Shown here: positions 1 through 5,847 of the stretch, piece by piece
How the letters are laid out: each line of letters starts with the position of its first letter
How positions within the stretch are numbered: the first letter of the stretch is position 1
NCBI GenBank assembly: GCA_050248595.1
Contig: JBFWSB010000108.1
Location: 1-11,926 of the forward strand
DNA from: JAGWAZ01 sp050248595
GTDB lineage: Bacteria > Bacteroidota > Ignavibacteria > OLB7
DNA: 11,926 nt
Direction of reading: 5' to 3'
Translations under genes and position numbers: made by a program
The notes under the pieces: model-generated
Told to the model about the DNA's origin: nothing
The model's database searches: none
The model's input: only the letters and a program-made list of their open reading frames with translations

Positions 1-1757
1 TAGAAGTTTGCTCCATCCGTAGGGGAGATAGGGATCGGTGTCGTCCAATAGGCTTCGATCGATGGGTTGATTAAGTTTGACGTGAAGAGAAGTTTGTCGG
101 CAGAGGATGTCCTGCCATCTTTGTCAACATCTTGGAAAAGCTGAATCTCCCTAATGTCGTCGAGGCTGCCGGAGAGAGCCTTCAGGTAGACTGTCAATCC
201 TTTCAATTCAACAGAAGCTCCTTCTCCAGCACCACATCCACCCGAGAGCGCATTCACCGTAAAGCGGTCAACTATTGGGGGTTCTGTTAACTCCCAATCG
301 AGCAAGGTTGTCTCCTGCCCAATATGGTTCAGGATGGCTGTCCCGGCTGAACTACTCGCCGGGGCGTGCACTCGGTAAGTGGCGATGTTCCACTTAGAAA
401 TAGTTCCCGATATGAATGCGGCGAGGCCATTCGAGTATTCCAAACCACCATTATATCCTACCTGCTGATCGACAGTGAAGAAGGGGAGCGTTGAGCCAGA
501 TGTGAAGAGACCTGTTCGTCCTGTTGGGGTAAAGCGGCGCATATCTTTTTTCTCACCTGCTATCGACATCGAAACAACCGAACATTTCACCTCATTCATT
601 GTGTAGAGAACGTTGAGTCCGTCGAATTCAACGTCACCAAACCGTTCCCAGTAGAGTTTCCCATTCTCTCCATTCTCTGGAGGGCCAGAATTCTTTACCA
701 GAGGAGAAACATGTCCGAAGCGATATTGCATGATGAACTCTTCGTTGCTCTCCTTTTCGGGATAGGTTGCCCAGATGAGGTGGCCGGAGTAGAGCCTCAG
801 GCTCTGCATCCGAAGTGGGGCAGGACCATAGATTGTTGATGCCGACGTGCCATCGTAATATCCGATCAACCCTTCCTTGAACTCAACTGGAAGTCCGGGG
901 GTTCTCGCTACTACTTCGCTGGGAGGATAGTACTGCCAAGCTGCCTCCGATCCACAGGAGACGAGAAATGGCCCAGCAAACTGACCGACCAGGAAGGACT
1001 TCGCAGGGGGGATCCAAGCGCGAAAGGTTGCCACGCTTTCTGGAGTCTTCGTGAATGGAGCCTCTGCTTTGAATATGGTGATCTCTCCTTCCACGCCATC
1101 TTTTATCGTCTTCTTGTGCATCCAGAACAACGTCTTTCCATCGAACTGATATTGGCGTACCATAGCAAGTCGGGGGTTAGAGAGATGTTCATCATCAACG
1201 TTCACATTCTCTTCTACACTTCGGTTCACCTGTTGAACAGTTTTAGAGGCATGGTTGTAGGCAAAGATGTTCCCCTCCTGATCTCTAAAGATGACGTAGC
1301 CCCCTTCGGCTCGAACAAATCCAACCTTCACTCCCTCCTTTGCTGTAGTTAGTGTTGGAGCATCCTTCACGCTCGAGTTGTTGCTGACCTGCGTGTGAGT
1401 TTTTCCGTCGTAGTAGAAGACTTCGCTTCTTCCACTCTGCTCTGTTACGTAGGCAACGTTGCCCTCAGCATCCATATCGGGCCAACCACTAAAGAGGGTT
1501 CTTGCCTCGGTTGACACGCGGGTTGTGTTCCCTGTTCTGCTGTCGTATACCTCAAGTGTCACAGTCGGATTGGTGATTGTGGCACTCGATGACGTGTAGA
1601 TAGCCAACACTCTTCCATTTTTCGTGATCGGGCGCGATGCAGTGCCGGGAGTGTTAATCGCGTGGAACTGAGCGAAGAGCGTTGAGATGTTGAGAAGAGG
1701 AGCCAACAAGAGGCTCAGGAGAAAGGGAACTAACGAGCGGAAACCTGTGCTGTTCAT
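1..1757 (-). CDS. Exported beta-propeller-like (TolB/PD40-style) protein, 3' end outside window
   Basis: An open frame starts at an ATG at 1757-1755 and continues without a stop to the left edge: 585 full codons, then the first two bases (TA) of the next codon. That codon could be Tyr or a stop, so the true end is unknown. The N-terminus is a signal peptide: a short polar start with Arg7, a hydrophobic run at residues 9-24, and a likely cleavage site near Phe28-Ala29-Gln30. Residues about 45-200 read as blades of a TolB/WD40-like propeller. They contain repeated short strands with turn motifs such as YDSRTGN, MDAEGN, YYDGKT and RDQEGN, each followed by a variable strand. Residues 205-460 continue in the same beta-rich style. 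Residues 495-585 look like a separate domain with a D-x-D-x-D-G loop (Asp543, Asp545, Asp547, Gly548, Asp554) that could bind calcium. No Shine-Dalgarno is visible; the leader is A-rich. It is separated from the other genes by 1.4 kb of repeats, so it is probably transcribed on its own. Partner and ligand are unknown. Confidence 0.85.
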   Translation of the reverse strand, partial: MNSTGFRSLVPFLLSLLLAPLLNISTLFAQFHAINTPGTASRPITKNGRVLAIYTSSSATITNPTVTLEVYDSRTGNTTRVSTEARTLFSGWPDMDAEGNVAYVTEQSGRSEVFYYDGKTHTQVSNNSSVKDAPTLTTAKEGVKVGFVRAEGGYVIFRDQEGNIFAYNHASKTVQQVNRSVEENVNVDDEHLSNPRLAMVRQYQFDGKTLFWMHKKTIKDGVEGEITIFKAEAPFTKTPESVATFRAWIPPAKSFLVGQFAGPFLVSCGSEAAWQYYPPSEVVARTPGLPVEFKEGLIGYYDGTSASTIYGPAPLRMQSLRLYSGHLIWATYPEKESNEEFIMQYRFGHVSPLVKNSGPPENGENGKLYWERFGDVEFDGLNVLYTMNEVKCSVVSMSIAGEKKDMRRFTPTGRTGLFTSGSTLPFFTVDQQVGYNGGLEYSNGLAAFISGTISKWNIATYRVHAPASSSAGTAILNHIGQETTLLDWELTEPPIVDRFTVNALSGGCGAGEGASVELKGLTVYLKALSGSLDDIREIQLFQDVDKDGRTSSADKLLFTSNLINPSIEAYWTTPIPISPTDGANF

Positions 1758-1877
1758 GGCGCAATTGAATTTTGGTTTCGATGTAGAGTAGAGAAACCGA
1801 TCGTGCTCTGGCAGCAGTAGCCTGTTCTGCACTATCTGATAGGGATGAAGTTATAGTGAGCCGAAGAGGATACAAAA

Positions 1878-1896
1878 CACAAATTTCCAATTTGTG
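1878..1896. promoter_or_regulatory. Inverted repeat, possible operator upstream of the propeller gene
   Basis: There is a perfect 8-bp inverted repeat with a 3-bp spacer (CACAAATT-TCC-AATTTGTG). It lies about 120 bp upstream of the start at 1757, in the otherwise featureless stretch 1758-1972. A second small palindrome (CTATC-T-GATAG) lies at 1832-1842. AT-rich arms of this form often bind a dimeric regulator, but no confident promoter box could be placed relative to it. Its role is inference. Confidence 0.3.
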
Positions 1897-1972
1897 ATGG
1901 GGAGGGGAGTCTGCATTCGCAAAAGAATGGGTTGCATCTATAGAACAACCCTTCTCTCGATTTGCCATCAGT

Positions 1973-2293
1973 TATCGAGCGGCTCCTGAAGGGAGTACTG
2001 TTGACTGGTCATGAGGAAAGCCGCAGGCTGCGCCCGACGGAGATGAGTTGCTCTTTGGATTTCCCGCCCTGAAGGGGGGGCTGAGCCGGATGTGTTGACA
2101 TCTCCGCTGGTTCATTCTGCCCCTTCCGGGCGAGAGAATGTTCAGTGCTTCATTTTCCGGGGATTGTCATCCCCGGCCACACAACGGTAGCCCCTGCGGG
2201 GCAGGTGGAGCGATGGACTTTCTTCGATGGAGAGCTGACATCGAAGTTCTTTCTGCGTGAACATCCACAATCTTCACGGTAGAAGCCAACGAG
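1973..2293. repeat. Repeat unit 1 (divergent first third)
   Basis: This is the unit nearest the propeller gene. Its first 100 or so bases differ clearly from units 2 and 3: the first hairpin is weakened (CTCCT-GAA-GGGAG), and the nested hairpin after it loses its outer stem. From about 2080 onward it is almost identical to the other units. The abrupt change in similarity suggests recombination or gene conversion within the array. Confidence 0.85.
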
Positions 2294-2615
2294 TATCGAG
2301 CCGCTCCCGAAGGGAGCGATGCTATGTGGCCGTGGGGAAAGCCGCAAGGCTGCACCCCACGGAAAGCGTTCACTCTTTGATTGCTCCGCCCTGAAGGGGG
2401 GGCTGAGCCGGATGTGTTGACATCTCCGCTGGTTCATTCTGCCCCTTCGGGGCGAGAGAATGTTCAGTGCTTCATTTTCCGGGGATTGTCATCCCCGGCC
2501 ACGTAACGGTAGCCCCTGCGGGGCAGGTGGAGTGATGGACTTTCTTCAATGGAGAGCTGACATCGAAGTTCTTTATGCGTGAACATCCACAATCTTCATG
2601 GTAGAAGGCAACGAG
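2294..2615. repeat. Repeat unit 2 (complete)
   Basis: This is the complete 322-bp unit with all hairpins intact except the CTTCGATG stem, which carries one substitution (CTTCAATG near 2545). On the minus strand that change would give a G-U wobble rather than a mismatch. The first 85 or so bases are identical to unit 3. Confidence 0.88.
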
Positions 2616-2861
2616 TATCGAGCCGCTCCCGAAGGGAGCGATGCTATGTGGCCGTGGGGAAAGCCGCAAGGCTGCACCCCACGGAAAGCGTTCACTATTT
2701 GAATACTCCGCCCTGAAGGGGGGGCTGAGCCGGATGTGTTGACATCTTCGCTGGTTCATTCTGCCCCTTCGGGGCGAGAGAATGTTCAGTGCTTCATTTT
2801 CCGGGGATTGTCATCCCCGGCCACGCAACGGTAGCCCCTGCGGGGCAGGCGGAGTAATCAA
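2616..2861. repeat. Repeat unit 3 (3' truncated)
   Basis: This unit matches unit 2 with a handful of substitutions until about 2855, just after the GCCCC-TGC-GGGGC hairpin. The remaining 70 or so bases of the unit are missing. The break joins directly to a degenerate copy of an internal part of the unit, consistent with a deletion spanning the border of units 3 and 4. Confidence 0.85.
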
Positions 2862-2907
2862 CTTCGAGACGAGAGAATGCTCAATGCTTCATTCCCCGAG
2901 GATTCTA
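2862..2907. repeat. Degenerate remnant of a fourth repeat unit
   Basis: About 46 bases align without gaps to the inner part of the unit that starts at the GCCCC-TTC-GGGGC hairpin (near 2444 in unit 2). Roughly four fifths of positions match, and most differences are transitions. Both hairpins in this stretch are damaged. It is an older, decayed copy bordering the array. Nothing recognisable was seen in the following 2908-2959. Confidence 0.6.
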
Positions 2908-2959
2908 CTAAATGCGGAAGACGTATCGTCGTGCAGACATAGGCCATCCTGAAAAGGGT

Positions 2960-3093
2960 TTGTCATGCAGAGGCTGCCGAAGCATCTCACCGGCTCAGTA
3001 GTGCACCACTCGTTTCTCCGCACTCCTTGTGAGATTGCCTGCGGTGCTGCCTGCGGCGGTCTTCATTCGGCTTCGCTTCATTCTGAGTGACAA
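2960..3093. mobile_element. MITE-like or dispersed palindromic repeat with terminal inverted repeats
   Basis: The left end TTGTCATGCAGA (2960-2971) and the reverse complement of the right end (3082-3093, TTGTCACTCAGA) match at 10 of 12 positions. A second, nested inverted repeat, ATCTCAC (2984-2990) with GTGAGAT (3029-3035), lies inside. The interior has no open frame of note. The ends resemble the TTGTCA..CAGA-ended intergenic repeats that I recall, without being able to check, as common in many bacteria. The stretch is about 134 bp, too short for a transposase, so if mobile it would need one in trans. It sits 43 bp downstream of the stop of the 135-residue protein gene. The bases between (3094-3136) contain only a weak 5-bp hairpin at 3102-3115 with no T-run. 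Confidence 0.5.
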
Positions 3094-3136
3094 TGTTGCG
3101 TAGGTAGATATACCTCTCTCTTAATCTAATTCGGTA

Positions 3137-3544
3137 CTATCCTCTCTTCCCAAACACATCCACAAATCCTCCACCATCTTTCTCTACCCACGATTCCACG
3201 TGAATGGTGAGGCGGTACTGAGGAACATTCCATGAGCGAAAGATGGGTGAGTGTTCACTTGCTTCGCTGGAAGTATCGGAGGTGAGATTGAAGGGGGGAG
3301 GAATTAACTCAATGTTTGTCGACACCTCCGGCACAAGTTTGAAGTCGATAATTACTCCACCTCGAACTTCTGCTATTAGGTCGATCAACGGTTCTACAAA
3401 GGTGTAGACTACAATGGTTGTATTCTCTTCCAAGTCGTCCGGTATGTCAATTTGCATGTGTTCCCAGCGATGTGAAACGCGGTTCCGTCGCTCTGCATCC
3501 TGCCGGACGATGTCGTGCTGTGTCGGTAGTTGTTTGTCGGTCAT
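3137..3544 (-). CDS. Small protein of unknown function, no signal peptide (135 aa)
   Basis: I do not recognise this family. The frame runs from ATG at 3544 to TAG at 3137. A Shine-Dalgarno-like AAGGG lies about 4 bases before the start, unlike the two larger genes upstream. The first 30 residues are highly charged and polar with no hydrophobic segment, so the product should stay in the cytoplasm. The centre (about residues 40-85) alternates short hydrophobic strands such as TTIVVYTFVE and GGVIIDFKLVP, then a Pro/Ser/Thr-rich loop (about 80-100). A final strand pair (about 107-122, YRLTIHVESWVEKDG) ends the fold. This suggests a small beta-sandwich or beta-roll. The gene follows the FnIII protein gene by 62 bp on the same strand and is probably cotranscribed with it. 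The only basis for a functional guess is this linkage to two exported proteins: perhaps a chaperone or accessory factor. Confidence 0.7.
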   Translation of the reverse strand: MTDKQLPTQHDIVRQDAERRNRVSHRWEHMQIDIPDDLEENTTIVVYTFVEPLIDLIAEVRGGVIIDFKLVPEVSTNIELIPPPFNLTSDTSSEASEHSPIFRSWNVPQYRLTIHVESWVEKDGGGFVDVFGKRG

Positions 3545-3606
3545 TGTGCCCTTTTTCTCACGTTGGACGTTTGATAGGTTCGATGAAATCAGATCGGGTC
3601 AGATTC

Positions 3607-5760
3607 CTATCGAACAAAAATTTCTCCGCTCCGCTCAATCATTGACTCTCCACCATCCTCGGTCACTACTTTAATGCCGTAGCGGTAGCGAGACCCAGTG
3701 AAGATGTCCCGGTCAACATACTCTGTAGCCTTCCCCTCAACGGCACTCACCAGGGCGAGCTTCCCGTTATCCACACTCTTGTAGAGCATTACTTGTACAT
3801 CGGTCGAGATCAAGCCACTCCACCGCAAGACAATCCCACCTGCTGTCGAGTCGTAGGTAGCGTTTACTGCCGTTACTCCGGCTCGTACGCCGTTGTCGTA
3901 AGGGCGGGCAGTTACGATGTTGGAGAGACCGGAGCGATTGCCGTCGTCGTCGAGTGCGTCGAGTGCATATTCGTAGAGGATGCCCCGTTCGGCTGTGGAA
4001 TCAGAGTAGTCGAGAAGTGCCGGGTCTGCGCTGCTGAACAATGTCTCCCACTCAGTCCCCCCCGCAACGCGACGGTAGAGTCTGTGCTCTATCGCATCCC
4101 CACTCGGACTGCGGTACCAACGGATCGCCACGCCCCGATCGCCCGGCGCCACGCCAATGATAGCCGGTGCGACCGGAGCGATAACGTCCGGTTTCTTTAG
4201 TTTCAACGTTTGGGTAAACTTCGAGTGGTTGAAGTTCCAGTCGAGTGCAGTCACTTTGTAGTAAATGTCTTCGCTCAAGGTTTGGAGAGTCAGTGTATCC
4301 TTAAAGATCGTGTCGGCGGTGATCTTCGTGGTCAACTGTTGGAACTCATGATCTTCTTGGTTTGCGAAGAAGACCCGGTATCCCTGCAAGTCGTTCTCTT
4401 CGTTTGGTGACCAAGTGATTGTCACCACGCCGTTCGAGTCGATAGTTCCGGCAAGCCCTCTCGGAATCATCGGAGCAATCGAGTCGGGAAGGATGCCGAG
4501 CACAGGACTTGAGTTCCGCAAGTTCCCCGCCGTGTCGATTGCGCCGACAACGTAGTAGCCGGGGAGGAGCGTGTCAACTCCATAGTGTGTAAACTCCCTC
4601 GCATCGAGTGGAAGGTAGTCGCTAATAGCCTCGAACGGCCCTTCTGTTCCTCCGCCACGTCCGATCACAAATCCATCAAGATCACTTTCCATATCGTGCG
4701 GCAGTTCCCACTGAATCTTGATACCGTTCCCCTCAACAACTTCTGGCAGAGAGATCAACGGTGCTTTCGGTGGGGTCATGTCGCGACCCATTGCCGTGAT
4801 CTCTTTTCCACCGGGGGAACTGTCGCCGAAGGCATCAATGCCAACAACTCGATAGGTGATCGGCTCGTAGTTCCGTTCAAGTTCGATGCGGTATTCAATC
4901 GTGTCGAAATTCCCTTCGCTTGCGTCGTCGATCTCCCCATTGTTTACTGGGATGTAGGGAATCTCCTTCAGTCGTTTGAAGTTTGCTCCTCCATCTGTTG
5001 AGCGTTCGATATAGTAACCGGTGAAGGGGGTTGAGTGCTCGAAACGATACCACTTCAACACGACTAACTTTTCCCCTTCAGAGGCTGCCAGGGTCTCTAC
5101 TGTCGGGACGTTCTCTCGCGGGACAACGCCGAGTGCAACCACTGCTGTGTCAACAGGTTGGTTCGGATCGTTTGCTAAAGAGTAGAGTCGATAGAGGTAT
5201 GCTTTGCCGGGGAGGACATCACGGTCAACATATCGCAGACCATATCCGTCGGCGAGGCGAGGGGCAATGTCGGCCAAAACCATCGCGAAGCCGTGCATAC
5301 TCTGCTGTTGCAGGTAGGTCTCGTAGATGCTGCCGAACGGATCGGTCTCCGTCACAATTGCCGAACCGTAGAGTGTCTGTACTGCTGCTCCGGCAAGGGT
5401 ATCCTCTGGTCGGTATTGGGACTTCCACTCATCAAGAGTAAGTGGGCGAATCGGTGAAGCGTTCAACCGCTTCCAATTTGGTTTCTCCGGCATTGTCTCC
5501 GTTAGCTCCATGCGCTCGATAACAAATCCTCCGCGACCGGCTGTCTGCCATGCTGTATAGGTGGTTGCACCCCAGCGAAGGACAACAGAGTCACCGTATG
5601 ATCGAGCCAAGATTCGGAGATTTGGCCCAGTTGCCGAATCTGTTTCGTCGACAACGCTCTCTCGGTCGAATGGATATTCTCCATCTGCTCCTTCATCTTG
5701 TGCTAAGGCGGGAGTTGCGATAAGCAAGAGCGCAAGTATCCACAAAGAAATTCCGTTCAT
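3607..5760 (-). CDS. Exported multi-domain fibronectin type III-like protein (717 aa)
   Basis: The ATG at 5760 opens a clear signal peptide: a hydrophobic core at residues 5-17, then Ala18-Leu19-Ala20 before Gln21. A short acidic stretch (about 22-43) follows. Fibronectin type III-like modules then repeat. The first is atypical and extended (about 46-213, with a long insert after the strand ending in ERMEL). The others fall near 217-325, 328-424, 426-523, 525-620 and 625-717. Several modules have the usual signs: a Pro-rich opening (TPPKAP, IAPMIP, IAPVAP), a W in the second strand (LKWYRF, IQWELP, ITWSPN, IRWYRS, LRWSGL), and a late Y-x-V/Y-x-L strand followed by D-x-x-G-N or similar. No C-terminal sorting domain or enzyme motif was seen; it ends inside the last module. 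No Shine-Dalgarno is visible. FnIII modules generally serve as spacers or for protein or glycan binding, so a surface scaffold that partners with the giant protein encoded just upstream is a reasonable inference. Confidence 0.88.
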   Translation of the reverse strand: MNGISLWILALLLIATPALAQDEGADGEYPFDRESVVDETDSATGPNLRILARSYGDSVVLRWGATTYTAWQTAGRGGFVIERMELTETMPEKPNWKRLNASPIRPLTLDEWKSQYRPEDTLAGAAVQTLYGSAIVTETDPFGSIYETYLQQQSMHGFAMVLADIAPRLADGYGLRYVDRDVLPGKAYLYRLYSLANDPNQPVDTAVVALGVVPRENVPTVETLAASEGEKLVVLKWYRFEHSTPFTGYYIERSTDGGANFKRLKEIPYIPVNNGEIDDASEGNFDTIEYRIELERNYEPITYRVVGIDAFGDSSPGGKEITAMGRDMTPPKAPLISLPEVVEGNGIKIQWELPHDMESDLDGFVIGRGGGTEGPFEAISDYLPLDAREFTHYGVDTLLPGYYVVGAIDTAGNLRNSSPVLGILPDSIAPMIPRGLAGTIDSNGVVTITWSPNEENDLQGYRVFFANQEDHEFQQLTTKITADTIFKDTLTLQTLSEDIYYKVTALDWNFNHSKFTQTLKLKKPDVIAPVAPAIIGVAPGDRGVAIRWYRSPSGDAIEHRLYRRVAGGTEWETLFSSADPALLDYSDSTAERGILYEYALDALDDDGNRSGLSNIVTARPYDNGVRAGVTAVNATYDSTAGGIVLRWSGLISTDVQVMLYKSVDNGKLALVSAVEGKATEYVDRDIFTGSRYRYGIKVVTEDGGESMIERSGEIFVR

Positions 5761-5808
5761 GATATTCTATAGTCTGATATTGTGTGAGTTCTAATGTTCT
5801 GGTCTATC

Positions 5809-5833
5809 CGGCGCAGGCCTGAGACCTGCGCCG
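5809..5833. repeat. Strong palindrome between the two large genes
   Basis: CGGCGCAGG (5809-5817) and CCTGCGCCG (5825-5833) form a perfect 9-bp stem with a 7-base loop. It sits 14 bp past the stop of the giant gene and 48 bp before the start of the FnIII gene. Neither strand has a T-run after the stem, so it is not a classical intrinsic terminator. It more likely acts as an mRNA-stabilising or processing hairpin, a partial terminator that sets the ratio of the two products, or a dispersed REP-like palindrome. Confidence 0.6.
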
Positions 5834-5847
5834 ACCAAACCCATTGG

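Larger units (their letters stand above)
1973..2861. repeat. Tandem array of 321-322 bp hairpin-rich units (about 2.8 copies)
   Basis: The landmark TATCGAGC recurs at 1973, 2294 and 2616, giving periods of 321 and 322 bp. Units two and three are nearly identical over their shared length. Each unit contains several GC-rich hairpins with small loops; positions here are for unit two. They are CGCTCCC/GGGAGCG (2302-2318, loop GAA); CGTGGGG/CCCCACG (2331-2361) enclosing AGCC-GCAA-GGCT; GCCCC-TTC-GGGGC (2441-2453); CCGGGGAT/ATCCCCGG (2479-2498, loop TGTC); and GCCCC-TGC-GGGGC (2512-2524). An 8-bp stem, CTTCGATG/CATCGAAG, is perfect in unit one (2222-2246). The period is not a multiple of three, and the apparent reading frames cross unit borders, so it is not coding. 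It may be a REP/BIME-type dispersed repeat caught as a tandem array, or DNA specifying structured RNA. Confidence 0.9.

Noticed and set aside
1654..1968. Minus-strand 104-codon frame overlapping the start of the propeller gene
   Set aside because: It overlaps in a different frame the signal peptide of a gene with much stronger coding evidence, and its own product has no sensible composition.
2150..2759. Two nearly identical 95-codon minus-strand frames (2150-2437 and 2472-2759), and a shorter one at 2167-2373
   Set aside because: They lie wholly in the hairpin array, cross unit borders, and mirror each other only because the DNA repeats. Their composition follows the hairpins and the period is not a multiple of three.
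1973..2907. CRISPR array
   Set aside because: Units are over 300 bp, adjacent units are almost identical throughout, and there are no unique spacers.
3414..3674. Plus-strand frames of 75-86 codons across the start of the 135-residue gene
   Set aside because: They run antisense over two real gene ends, with Ser/Arg/Cys-rich shadow composition.
5809..5833. Intrinsic terminator of the giant gene
   Set aside because: The stem is strong but there is no T-run after it on either strand; kept only as a palindrome.
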